From Stachybotrys elegans (lineage: Eukaryota > Ascomycota > Sordariomycetes > Hypocreales > Stachybotryaceae), in NCBI GenBank assembly GCA_020746835.1, contig JAGPNK010000002.1, positions 310,001-374,000 of the forward strand: 64,000 bases of DNA, written 5' to 3'. The notes beneath the pieces are model-generated. The model ran no database searches and had not been told where the DNA came from. It worked only from the letters and a program-made list of their open reading frames with translations. The position numbers and the translations under genes were made by a program. This document shows, piece by piece, positions 43,301-53,664 of this stretch (position 1 is its first letter; each line of letters begins with the position of its first letter).

Positions 43301-43859
43301 GACTCTCGAGGCTGCCTTCTTCCTCGCCGCTCAACGCGGTTGGGAGGACTCAGTCAAGCAGGTCTTGGAAGTGGCTCAAGGGAACTCTGTCACAATCGAC
43401 ATCGACAAGCCATTTATAAGGAACCAATCTCCGCTAGTCACTGCGTGCATGGCTGGTCGTCGACAGCTTATCTCGACACTGCTGGAAATTGGGTGCAAGC
43501 CGCTCTCTTCGCCTTTCCAGATAATTCTTCGAGCTGGCCACCTTGAGACCATCAAGATGTTTCTGGAGCATGCAAAGCGTAATGGCACTGTCGATGACCT
43601 TCTTGCTGCGAAGGATCTAGACGGAAACACTGCTTTCCATTTTGCCGCCAAAGAAGGGAACTGGTCCATGTTTCAAACTCTGGCGCGGAGCGCCACCACG
43701 GAAGCAAAGCTTAAGGGCTTGCTGAACATCCTATCGAGCAGTGCGACCACAGCCTACCAGGATGCAGTGTTGCACAAGGAGAGCCTGGGACCATGCCAAG
43801 AGGGGAATGACTACAGCCATATCATTGCTGAAATTGAAGATATCATGGATCTTGAATAA
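40302..43859 (+). CDS. NLR: SesB-like alpha/beta hydrolase, NACHT, degenerate ankyrin region
   Basis: Six exons: 40302-40408, 40464-40713, 40770-40832, 40907-41311, 41366-41534 and 41698-43859, 1,051 residues. The SesB-like hydrolase domain begins IVAVHGLSAES near residue 37. The nucleophile elbow is FIASCFGGLLL (about 128-138), with Cys where lipases have Ser, followed by IIFLGTPFRG. A linker leads into the NACHT domain: Walker A EGKAGCGKS near 387, Walker B VTIFIDALDEC near 480. A winged-helix-like segment ends HYSVREFLDT. The C terminus has weak ankyrin-like units (SPLVTACMAGRRQLISTLLE, NTAFHFAAKEGNWSM). The 41312-41365 intron is 54 nt and stop-free; splicing of the last intron is my inference. 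Confidence 0.88.
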
Positions 43860-44467
43860 GAAGCGCTTTTCGATGTAGAGTCAGCAATAGCCACTCCCTC
43901 GTCCAAATGCAACCACGGGAAGCAATACCTGATAACCTGATGAGGTCCGGCTGACAGTGGTTTCACCGAAGCGTCTACATTCCTACAGCCAAGATATAGT
44001 GTAGCATATTCTTACGTGATCCCTTTGGGTGTGTAAAGGGAGCTCTCTGATACCCGTTGTACACTGCCTGAACATGGGCCAATAAACGCTGTGTGATAGA
44101 GCCCTATGAGTGACTCTAGTGCTCCCTTAGCACACTTCAAGGGACAGACAGCTATGTATTTTTAGCAAGGTAACAACAATCAGGGGTCCATAAGGCCTAG
44201 GGCTAATTGAGACATTGCTACTACATGTCTAAGGGACCAGAGATAACATACCAGAAGTCAATCATGTGTCTGCCTTCAAGGCTGAATAATAACCGATGTA
44301 TTAGTATGGCCCCGAGACTCGTCTTTCTTTCGACTGTGAAGGAAATTTCGAAAGGGGCGTAAATATATAATCGCCGGGGACAGATCTGTCGAATTTAGCC
44401 AACGTTTTTCTTCAACCTTGCCCAGCTGTCTAATGCTATTGAGTAATCGCCTATAGCTCGACGCACA
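43860..44467 (+). promoter_or_regulatory. Intergenic region with TATA element of the repeat-protein gene
   Basis: No gene. AATATATAA at 44362-44370 lies about 98 bp before the ATG at 44468. Confidence 0.45.
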
Positions 44468-45790
44468 ATGAAGCTGTTTACACTGCTCTTGGTAACCGCT
44501 CAGGCCGCTGGCACCGTCGGCTGTGAGATTGGTCGCAATCTTCAATATGAGAGAACAGATGGCTCTTCTCATAATCTCGACTGCCTCTCCAGCAATGCGG
44601 CCCATGACTCGGTCGTGGCCATCTGTCTTTTGCAGGTCAACAAGTTATCGCATGTTATCCAATGCACAGACAGCGAGGAAGAATTGACGCTGTCTTCATC
44701 GGTCGAACCCGGAAGCCCAGTTGACGGCGTAGATCTGGTTCCCCTGCCAGACGGCCAACATCCCGATAAAAACGACGGGATGCTCTACTACACGCCCAGG
44801 GGACTCCTCGTCAGCGCCGCCGAACCTTGTTTCGCTTCCAACGCCTGCAAAGCGAACCTGCCGGATCTTTTTAGGCTGTGTCCGTATGATGACATACCGA
44901 AATTTGTCCAATGTCTATGCTGCCACCTCGTTGACGACAAAGATATTCAATCCCTGCAATCGTTCATCAACCAGTATGTGCTTGCAAGGGATCAGCAACT
45001 AGTCTCAGACCATGGTAAAATAATCTGGGAATGTCCCAGCTATTGCGGAGTCCCAGCATCTGTCTCACGTAGAGACAGCCTCGTCGAGCGCCATGGAATT
45101 CACCACGGCATTCAACAACTTCATCGCCGACAGGCCCAACAGCACCCACATCGAGTGGAAAAAGTGTATGAGCTCAAACATTGGAAACTTGAACTCTTGA
45201 GCGAGCAAGTAAGTGGGACCTCCAATACCGACGAGAAGATCTGCCCAGCTTCATTGTAGCGAGGTCCTTCTCAGGGGGGTGCTAGTGTTATTGACAGGTG
45301 ATCATTGAATCAGAAACGAGACACCAGCAGCGGCTATGCTCAGCCTCACCCTGACAACGGCTATGCTCAGCCTCACCCTGACAACGGCTATGCTCAGCCT
45401 CACCCTGACAGCGGCTATGCTCAGCCTCACCCCGACAACGGCTATGCTCAGCCTCACCCCGACATCAGCTATGCTCAGCCTCCTGTTTCACACACAGACA
45501 AGAAGGAACACAGAAGCGGGAAAACGTTTACGATGAACCGCGAGCCGTTGTCTTTAGAGCGGACTGCCTCCAGTTACGGCCCACTTCCTACTAGCGTCAT
45601 ACATTACACCCACGTAATGTACGAAGAGGAGCCACAAGGCACCTCTACCATTCAAAGCGTTTCGCAATCAATAAGTTTAGGAGGGGTTGAACCAAAAAAG
45701 TCAGAGGAAGTTGATGAAAACACTGGCAATCTTTTCGCCATAAATACAAGACTTCTCTATACACTAGTGATTCTTATCTTAATTGTATAA
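44468..45790 (+). CDS. Secreted Cys-containing protein with GYAQPHPDN repeats and C-terminal anchor
   Basis: Two exons, 44468-45208 (GTAAGT donor after SEQ) and 45314-45790, about 405 residues. The join is in frame, and upstream of 45305 the second exon's frame is closed by stops, which supports splicing. A signal peptide (MKLFTLLLVTAQAAGTVG) leads a roughly 200-residue domain with about a dozen Cys. Exon 2 carries five GYAQPHPDN-type repeats and a sixth partial one, a Ser/Thr region and a C-terminal hydrophobic stretch (LLYTLVILILIV). The last may be a membrane or GPI anchor. Family not recognised; a cell-surface protein with a length-variable repeat is likely. Confidence 0.62.
45332..45484 (+). 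repeat. 27-bp coding minisatellite (GYAQPHPDN)
   Basis: Five consecutive 27-bp units starting GGCTATGCTCAGCCTCACC, nearly identical at DNA level, plus a partial sixth (AGCTATGCTCAGCCTCC). Copy number changes would keep the frame. Confidence 0.92.
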
Positions 45791-46003
45791 TAGAGCTAAT
45801 TTATATTTATTCAGAAGGTATTAGACCAATGAATACTTTTAAGTATTAATAGAATAATTAATTAAGGGAATGAATATACTATTATAGTGTTGAGCTCTAT
45901 AGAATGCTTTGTAGCTAGGGTTTAGTCTCCCTAGAGGCTGTTTTACTGATAGCTGTGATCTTAAAGTTAATTCCTCACTCCATAACCCTGCCACAGCCTC
46001 CCA

Positions 46004-46804
46004 TCACACCGCTACTGTCATCTGACTATCGAAATCTTCCGCCCGGGCAGAGTAATAGCCCCTCTGGTTGGCAACAAGCCTCAGCGGCCCGACGTCTCCA
46101 TCTCGATCCGCCACGAAGTCGCAGTTATAATGTGTGTGCCCGAAGGCCCAGAGCTTGACCTGGCGGCTCTTGAAGCAGAATTGCTCCGACATATCCGTAG
46201 AAAAGGCACTGCTGACGGAGTTTTGTGCGTTCTTTTCATCCATGGTAAACTCGTCTTGCGTATGACTCCAATGCGAAAATATCATGATGTTGGCTTTAGA
46301 ATGTTCCAACTCCGCTACCGTATCGTTCAACCAGGCTACATCTCGCTTCTGCAGGTCATTGTGTGCTTCAGGAGTCCAGTCACTGGTTTGATATAAGTCG
46401 TTGAGACCCAGACTGACTGCGTCATGCTTGTCGGGCAAAATGAACGAAAACAGACTACAGCCAAGGACAACCATATTGGTGTCCGGAATGTGATACTTGG
46501 CGCGGTCGAGGAAAACGAAATCCCCCAGGGATGAATCGTTTTGAACGTCCTTCTCAAAAGCACGCAATGGTTCTATCGTCGCAATCCAGCTGGAAGAATA
46601 GGCTTCATGATTACCAGGAACAAACAACACAGCCTTGAATTACTGGAGCTGTTGCGTCAGAAATTGACGGAACTCGGTCTGGTGTTTCGTGGGGCTGCCA
46701 ATGTCTCCAAGAAGTGCTAAATATGGCGCCTGAGGAACAATCTCGAATATGTCATAGTCCTTTATAACTTCAAGATGAAGATCGGAGACAACCTGAATTG
46801 ACAT
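46004..46804 (-). pseudogene. Calcineurin-like metallophosphoesterase with one premature stop
   Basis: From the ATG at 46804 the frame reads MSIQVVSDLHLE (metal ligands Asp, His), then ALLGDIGSP, and at codon 55 hits TAA (46642-46640). The same frame continues FKAVLFVPGNHEAYSS, then MIFSHWSHTQDE and WAFGHTHYNCDF, the remaining metal-ligand motifs, to a stop at 46006-46004. All phosphoesterase motifs are present in order, so a single nonsense change, possibly CAA to TAA, separates an otherwise intact 266-residue protein. An internal ATG at 46630 would omit the first two metal sites. Substrate unknown; fungal relatives are often annotated as Ser/Thr phosphatase superfamily proteins. Confidence 0.8.
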
Positions 46805-47054
46805 TGGGATTGATCGTAGATACGTTTTTGGATAGGGGTAGCAAGAATATGGCTACGAAGCGTAAAGATGATGTCGAAAATTAGGAGATAACATCAACAA
46901 AGCCAGAAGTTTCGTGGGTCAGAATTGATTTGGGCTCAAGACCCACAACGTGGGGTCCAGGCAGTATGTAGAACGGTCAGAAGGGACTGGCCTGTGACGC
47001 GGGTCTTGGCCAGGCCGTGGGAGCTTGGTGTTTGTTTACTTGGCCCCAGAACAC
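46805..47054. promoter_or_regulatory. Divergent promoter region
   Basis: 250 bp between the phosphoesterase start (minus) and the next plus-strand gene. Confidence 0.4.
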
Positions 47055-47895
47055 ATGGATCTACTGAGCATTGCCAACCACATCATCCAAGAACACTCTC
47101 AAGGTGATAACAGCGATATGCCTACCATTGCCGATGACTTCGTGGCATCTATCGCCCGGATTCTGAACTCTGCCAAGGTCCCCTGCGTCATTTGGGGCCA
47201 CTGCCTGCTCACATTACACGGTGTGCCTACCATCGTCGACGTGAGTCCCTGAGTTATCCATTCTTGAAACACCCAAAAGCTAACGGCAACCCCAGTTGCT
47301 AGATTTCGTCGTCCCCGACCATCTCCTAGCAGCCGGTGCAAAAGCGCTCCCACAGTCCTCTCGCCTTGCGAAATGTCCGGGCAGAGGCAAGTGCTCCTCG
47401 ATAGCAGAGGATCGACGGACCCGACCTCCAGCATTCCACATGCACATTGATGGCAAGGGGTGCACTGTCGGCCTCTACCCGCAGTCGGAGACTCTGTGGT
47501 TCCTCCCGCCGCTCGAAGAATCACTCTCAACGCCAACGCGCTCCAACATCCCAGCCCCGTATGTATTGGCTTCAGACAAGACGGCTCTTCCATGCTGGCG
47601 ACCGGGCAGGGGCGCAGGCGCCTTCAAGACGGAGGAGCATATGGTCCTTGCTGTCCGCGCTCATGTCCTTCTGGAAGCCTTCCTACGCATATACGAGCGC
47701 GACATGGGCACCCAGTACCAATCATTCGCCATGGTCATGATCTGCTACATGGAAGAGTACGTTGATGCAGACGGTTTGTTAGACACGAGCCAGCTTCTCG
47801 ACCCTCTTGATAAGTCTTTTAGGCGTCTCAAGGGGGATGACGTCTCAACTCGTCAATGGGCGTCGGAGCTGAGGCAAGCGCTTCGTGGGCATTGA
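47055..47895 (+). CDS. Conserved fungal hypothetical protein (possible nucleotidyltransferase fold)
   Basis: Two exons, 47055-47240 and 47296-47895, 261 residues. The splice joins GVPTIVD to LLDFVVPDHLL. The segment VPCVIWGHCLLTLHGVPTIV is a recurrent signature of a fungal lineage-specific family, in which similar proteins have an IWG or LWG strand followed by VPT(I/V). This arrangement hints at a nucleotidyltransferase-like fold (helix, Gly strand, Asp-containing strand), but I cannot assign an activity. No signal peptide or membrane segment. The C terminus is helical and charged (FRRLKGDDVSTRQWASELRQ). It is an island gene between the broken phosphoesterase and a GMC oxidoreductase. Confidence 0.7.
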
Positions 47896-48233
47896 TGGGC
47901 GTCGCAACAAAGGCTATGTGCGTTGGAAGCCAGTGGGCCGTGTACACGCTGTAAAGCCCACGAGCTTTAGCTAGGGATGGGTGTTATGGAGCAGGGGACA
48001 TGTTACAGAGCGTCAGGTGTCATGTTTGGGGCTGGAATAGAGCAATGTGCGATTTTGTAGGGCTAGCCTGGCGTAATCATTTTTACAGCGAGGTGGTTTT
48101 TTTTTTTTTTTACCCTTCCCTTCTTCCCATCGCCGGTTCTTCTTCTTCTTCTTTTTGGAGCATTATGTAGGCTTGTAGGCTTGCGTGGTTACAAAAGCAA
48201 AACAATAACCTCAACACACTTGTCTGTTCCCAA
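47896..48233. terminator. Convergent 3' intergenic region with poly-T run
   Basis: Lies between convergent gene ends. A run of about 17 T at 48096-48112 and further TTC repeats may belong to the polyadenylation region of one of the genes. Confidence 0.35.
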
Positions 48234-49931
48234 CTACACTGAAGACGTGGCAGCCAAGATTCTTTCTGCGGCAAATGCAGCGGCAACCATGATGGGGGCC
48301 TGTGTGTTGCCCGTGGGCACCTCAGGGTGCATGCTTCCGTCCACCACAAAGAGATTGTCGGTATCCCAAACCTTGGTGTTAGGGTCAACCACACTTTTGC
48401 CATCGTTTTCCGTGCCCATCTGCGCAGTGCCAAGGTAATGACTTCCACTGCCGGCCCGAGCAACAATCTCCTCAGCGATAGTGTTGTTGGGAACGCTGAG
48501 GATGCTGCCAGGTCGACGAGAATACCCAATCAAGGTATCCACCATCATGGTCAAGGCCTCACGGTCATCCTTGGTTTGGAGGAGAGGCGACTTTGGCATA
48601 TACGTGGTTCCATCGGCTGTGATGCCAACAGTGCCGGTGGAGGAAGTACCATGCGTAAGATACACCTTGACGCCGACCGTGTCGTTCCTCTCTGCTCGAA
48701 CAGTCCCCTGGATGTATCGCTTGGCACCACTGCTGGTTGTGACGCTGGTCCAGAAGTTCAGGCGCTGTGCGGACTGGGACAAGAGTCCAGATCCCTTGGC
48801 GAAGAGGTCAATGGACTCCTGGTCAGGATCAGTCCACGCAGTAGCAGGGAGGGCAGCAAGTGCGTCCTTGGTCTGGAAGGTGATGCTCGTCACAGCGTGG
48901 TCCTTGAGGTTCTCGCCCACGGGAAGCTCAATCCACTGATCGCGGGGCGGGAGCGTGATGTTTGTCTCGCCAGAAGCTACCGTCTCAATCTGCTCAACCG
49001 GGCCAATGCCCGAGTTGAAGAGGATGCGAGGCGTAGAGTGAGTGCCTCCAGCGAGAACCAGCGAGCCTCCCTTCTTGAGCTCGATGATCTCCCTAGTACT
49101 GTTGGCGTGTTCAATCTCGACGCCTGTGACGAGACTCCCGGTGCGGATAGCCCGGAGAACCTTGGAATTGAGCTCCAGAGTGAAGTTGGGAAGCGCCTCG
49201 GCGTCGGGAAGGATGGAGCGTGCAGGAGTATCACGAAGACCGTTTGTAATCTATGCAGTGTCAGAAGTCGCATCATTCAACTTTAGGCCTTGGTGACTTA
49301 CCGACCACGGCGGGTGCGTGTACACCATCTCCTTTGCCTCCACGTTCTCCAGGGCATTCTCCTCCTTCCACCCATTGGCGTCGAGGAATCGTGCCATGAC
49401 TCCGAAAGCTTCATCTTCGTATCGCTTTCCATCTTCTGAGGCCAGTATAGTGCCTGGAAGACGCTGGTAAAATTCTTCAGCCACGTCGGATAGCCCATTG
49501 TCCCACTGCCACGCCTCGGGCCAGCTGGCAAAGTCAGCACGACGAGGCCTGATGAACATGAGGGCGTGGAGGTTTGTTGTGCCGCCCAAGAGACATCCCG
49601 CTGCGATGGAGAGGTCCCTGCAGTATTGCAAATCTGGCGAGGCGCCAGTGTGGAACGCCATGCCAGGGACGTCGTACATGGTGACCGTGTCGTTCCATGG
49701 CATCGTCTTCTGGTTGCCAGTGACGTAGAGAGACGGACCACCGCGCTCAATTAGGAGCACGCTCTGACCGGACCTGGCGAGGCGTTCAGCTGCTACTATA
49801 CCAGCAGTACCGGCACCTGCCACGATGTAGTCGTAGGTTTCGCCGCGAGTACTGGGCGTGTTGATGCATTTCCCAGCAACTACGGTCCCTGTGAGCAACA
49901 GAAGCGCCGAGTGCATGGTTGTAAACTTCAT
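48234..49931 (-). CDS. Secreted GMC-family flavin oxidoreductase
   Basis: Two exons, 49931-49302 and 49250-48234, 548 residues. A signal peptide (MKFTTMHSALLLLTGTVVAG) is followed by the ADP-binding YIVAGAGTAGIVAAERLA near residue 36. The GMC signature GCLLGGTTNLHALMFIRP follows, then SLVLAGGTHSTPRILFNSGIG, the second GMC signature. The C-terminal block DNLFVVDGSMHPEVPTGN carries the active-site His region and ends with MVAAAFAAERI. Length and order fit fungal choline-dehydrogenase or cellobiose-dehydrogenase-flavodomain relatives. Extracellular oxidation of an alcohol, sugar or aryl alcohol is expected; the acceptor is unknown. Without a haem domain it is a single-domain enzyme. Confidence 0.92.
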
Positions 49932-51104
49932 GATGAAGGTCTGGAGACAAGAGTAATTACTCGAACACCAACAGGAGCCGGATGGGTGAGGGAAGCAGAA
50001 CTAGGTTGCAACGTGGGCAGAGATGGGATTATATGGTACGCAGATTGATAAACTGGTAATAGGCAGATTGATAAGATGAGATTCCGCTCGTGTGGGCATG
50101 TGTTAACTCAGATTGGCAATACCAGAACTCTATAGTGGATCTGTTAACATAAAACCCCACGCCGGAGGCTTCAGATATGGTTTGGTAGTCCCTTATTGTG
50201 GGCTAGACAGCAAGGTTGGATGCCCGGACTTGGCCTCGCCAAGATGACAGACAGTGGTAGGCCATGGAAGGAGTGGGTAGCCCCATGCCAAGGATGCTTG
50301 TATTTTCTGGTTTCCCAGCGATGTCGGAAGTCGTTCACGATTACCATTCGTCAGGCAATGGGAAACTAACTTTGAGTTCCATCATGATCCTTGTTTTTCG
50401 GTGTCAATGGCAATCAAAGAAGCCGGATCATTGAGGTTACCTTTAATGCAAATCATGCTTGCAGTGGGCCATCCCAGTTTAAGCATTCTTCGTCAAGGCG
50501 TCGTAAATGGCTCATGGCATGAGTTGTCGCTGTTCATTCACTCCGACAACGCTCTTCAAGGGTGGCTGTGCTGATTCAACCACATGTACGGAGTTTAATG
50601 GTGTTTTATTGCGAACTACTGTGTATAGCGTCACGTCAATGGCCGCTCTTACTCCTCAGAGACACGGACACTACCTCTCCCTTGCTCAATCGCTTCGTCC
50701 GAAGCCTATAGGCCATTCATGCCTTCCTCTATATCTCGAGGGCCTTCGACAATTTACCACACAAAAGACTGGTGGAAGACCTCCGTAAATGCCGCGACGA
50801 TGAGAAGATGCCCAGGTGGGTCGCGAGCTTTCTATGGCTGAGGCTCGCTAAGCTGATGTAGGCTGTTCCGCGCCAAAGAACACATTTGAAACTAAACTCG
50901 GAGAGGTTTGGTATAGGGGATAATGAACTGTATTTATATTTGACGATTCGAGTCCATTCATGGAACTCGAAGCTCATCTTAAGGGAAGTAGAAGTCGCTT
51001 CAAAATGAACTTTGATGTACCATGTCCACCTGCACAGTATCTACACTACAGCCCAATTCCACTCCATAGCGCCATGGGCAACTTCATTAGGATGACACCA
51101 GGAC
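49932..51104. other. 1.2-kb region without a supported gene
   Basis: Promoter of the GMC gene at the left and 3' flank of a HET gene at the right. GTACGGAGT at 50586-50594 belongs to a palindromic motif that recurs in this window. Confidence 0.4.
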
Positions 51105-52958
51105 TCACACTTGTTCGGGAACCATGTCGGTGCTCTTGGAGGATTCGGGTGCGCTATTGGGCTGGTCGTCGATCTCGTCTGTCCTGCCCACTGCATTGTC
51201 ATCTTTGTCCTCTGGTTGTGATAGCTCCTCTTCTCCAACTCTGGACGATTCTATACTCTTTACTTCTTTCTGCTCGCGTTCCCGGGCCCATGTTGCAATC
51301 ATCTTGGCGTGATCTTCCTCTGATGCATTTCTGTACGAGATGTACCGGCCAGGCAAGGGGTTCTTCTCGCTGGAAATCTTCATACCACCTGTGAAAAGCA
51401 AGTCAGCAACTGAGGAATTCCAGTTAAGCACTACATTTGCTCCACACTTACCTTCGTCTTTGATTTGGTACTGAACTCGAACAACGTTCATCTTCTTGTC
51501 CCCAATAAAACGTTGGCTCATAGTAACCACATATCCATACTTTTCATTCGATGATGATTCCATCCTCCACTGCCCAGGATACCGCAAAAATTCCATGAGG
51601 TCGACGGTAAAACTTGTGTGGGAGTGTGAGATTTCACTAAACACAATCTTCCAGCCGGTTTCTGCATCTTCAAGTGGCCTCAAGTCCTTCGACAAATCCA
51701 TTTCGAGAGTATTTGTTCCAGCAACCCAAGCATAGCTCGGCTCAACGCTGGAGATCTGCAATTCAACTGGGTGGTACTCAACATGGAAGCCTCCAAGTCG
51801 CAAGTCCATATAAGACCTGCCGCTGAAGTTACTAAGTTTGTTGGGAATAGTAATCCAATGCGGCCGTAGACGCGGATTCTCCGATGCGAATTGGTTGTAG
51901 TCGGGATTTAGAATGGGAAAGATTCGATCCGCATCGATTCGTAAGTACTCGTTCTCCCCGATTTGCCGCAAGCAAATGCAATGAAAACCCTGGCCGGCGT
52001 CGATGACTACCCCAAAGAATTCAGGGTCCTCGGCCCCAGGTACTTCGAGCAACGGCATATCGATCTCAAGGCCACTTTGTGTGAGATCAAAACGACCGTA
52101 ACATGCGGAAAGATCGTAGTCATTGAAGGACGCAAATTCTGCTGGGCTCCGTGCAAACATGTTACGAAAAGTAGTGCACGACGCTTCTGCTGCTGTCCAG
52201 AGAAAGATGCTTCTGTCGTTGGTTGTCTTGATGATTTCGTGCTGTAAGCGGACAAATGCCCGCTCACCTTCACCGTACAAAAGCGGCATATTGATGTCAA
52301 ATAGCCCAAGCAAACAATATGCCTGATCTTCCACTCGACTTGTCTTTCGGTTTGCTGCCCAACTCATTCTTTCGGCAACAAGAGTCGTTCCAGGATCCGA
52401 TCCTAGTAGAATCGCTGAGGAAATGCCGGTATTCCTAGCAATCGTCTGGCACAATTCGCGCTTGGTCCCAATGCGCCTCCAATCGCTGCTGTAGAAGACA
52501 ACATTTCGAGGTGCGAGAAGCTCCTGGAGTGTCCAGCCCCGGGTGAACCACCTAGCACTGGCAAATGCATTTGTCCACGCATCGTCGTTGTGCCCATCAT
52601 CGTTCCATCCTGCTGGAGGGGGCTCTGCCACGTCGACTAAATACGCATAGCAAACTTCCGCGTTCTTGTAAAGCATAAACATGGAATTGATAGTCTCTGA
52701 AAGTTCGGCGCTTGAAGACTTGTCCATGTTGCAGGTATCGATCCATATATAATCCAGCCCATCCTTGAGTGCTTGCTGTGTGGCGAGCTTCACTTTGGCG
52801 AATTCAGGACGCTGACGAGCAAGCTGAGGCGATGCTATCAGGTCGGCGTAGACGACCTCGGTGTCGGCCCAGGTGTGGGAGAGGATGGCATACTTCGGCA
52901 TGCCACGTAGGCCCTGGACCTCCTTGAATTGGAGCGTTCGGGCATTCAAGAGTCGCAT
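51105..52958 (-). CDS. HET-domain protein, subfamily with DUF8212-like region
   Basis: The start at 52958 (MRLLNARTLQFKEV) is the usual beginning of this subfamily; an upstream in-frame ATG at 53027 would add 23 unlike residues. HET blocks are KYAILSHTWAD, DYIWIDTCNMDKSSSAELSE, YKNAEVCYAYLVDV and ARWFTRGWTLQELLAP, then RVEDQAYCLLGLFDINMPLLYGEGERAF (given in part). The C-terminal part is beta-rich and family-specific. An in-frame, stop-free 63-nt stretch (51451-51389, GTAAGT to CACAG) is probably an intron; its removal gives 596 residues and joins KDEG to GMKISSEK. HET proteins induce growth arrest or death in incompatible fusions. No partner gene is immediately adjacent. Confidence 0.9.
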   Translation of the reverse strand: MRLLNARTLQFKEVQGLRGMPKYAILSHTWADTEVVYADLIASPQLARQRPEFAKVKLATQQALKDGLDYIWIDTCNMDKSSSAELSETINSMFMLYKNAEVCYAYLVDVAEPPPAGWNDDGHNDDAWTNAFASARWFTRGWTLQELLAPRNVVFYSSDWRRIGTKRELCQTIARNTGISSAILLGSDPGTTLVAERMSWAANRKTSRVEDQAYCLLGLFDINMPLLYGEGERAFVRLQHEIIKTTNDRSIFLWTAAEASCTTFRNMFARSPAEFASFNDYDLSACYGRFDLTQSGLEIDMPLLEVPGAEDPEFFGVVIDAGQGFHCICLRQIGENEYLRIDADRIFPILNPDYNQFASENPRLRPHWITIPNKLSNFSGRSYMDLRLGGFHVEYHPVELQISSVEPSYAWVAGTNTLEMDLSKDLRPLEDAETGWKIVFSEISHSHTSFTVDLMEFLRYPGQWRMESSSNEKYGYVVTMSQRFIGDKKMNVVRVQYQIKDEGKCGANVVLNWNSSVADLLFTGGMKISSEKNPLPGRYISYRNASEEDHAKMIATWAREREQKEVKSIESSRVGEEELSQPEDKDDNAVGRTDEIDDQPNSAPESSKSTDMVPEQV

Positions 52959-53664
52959 TATGGAGGGCCTGTGTCGACTCTGAAGAAATCTCTTTACAGC
53001 AAGAATGGGCAATGTGTGAAAGCGCAACGAGGCGTCTTTTCAGCGGCGAGGTGGGCGTACGGGAAGAAACGACATGCCCCGTTGCTGATGAGTTTATATA
53101 GTGGATTGCAGCAACTGGAAAAAGCCCACCGTCTAACCATATTGGAACAAATACGGGCTGTAGCTGAAGGAACCCAGTCGCTCAAGGCCAATCCGGATGG
53201 TGGCTAAGCGCTTCCACCTGCAGGTCGGGGCTGAGCTGAATCGACGAATGCTTTCCCTGGAGTATGGACAAGGGTCGTTGGAAATTCAGCCCTGGGTGGA
53301 TTTTACGTCCTGCAAGGTCTCACTTGGATCAAGGCACCTAATCAGGTGTACGGAGTACTGTGCGGCCAGTGCAGCCCTGCGCCGGGGACGTCTGCGTACA
53401 GGCTTGGTTTTCTAGTCGAGCTTCTCTAGGGGCTCTCTGTCCAGAGGCTCTAGTGGCTCTAGCCAAGGTACGGAGTAAACGGGCCAAAATTGTTCTTGCA
53501 TGCATCGAAGAACCCGATTTATTAGATGTGCTTTGGCGGCCATTGCCGGTGAGCTCACAGCACACGGCCCACTGCATGAGAGTCAAAACTCGGAGATGAT
53601 AGAGTCAATTCACCGCCTTATCGCGCTCGATATATTCGCTTCCTATACGGAGTCCATGGCGCTC
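52959..53664. other. Intergenic region with palindromic GTACGGAGTAC motifs
   Basis: No gene. GTACGGAGTAC at 53348-53358, GTACGGAGTA at 53468-53477 and TACGGAGT at 53646-53653 cluster here. Confidence 0.5.

Noticed and set aside
48327..49286. 319-codon plus-strand frame
   Set aside because: Antisense to the GMC oxidoreductase.
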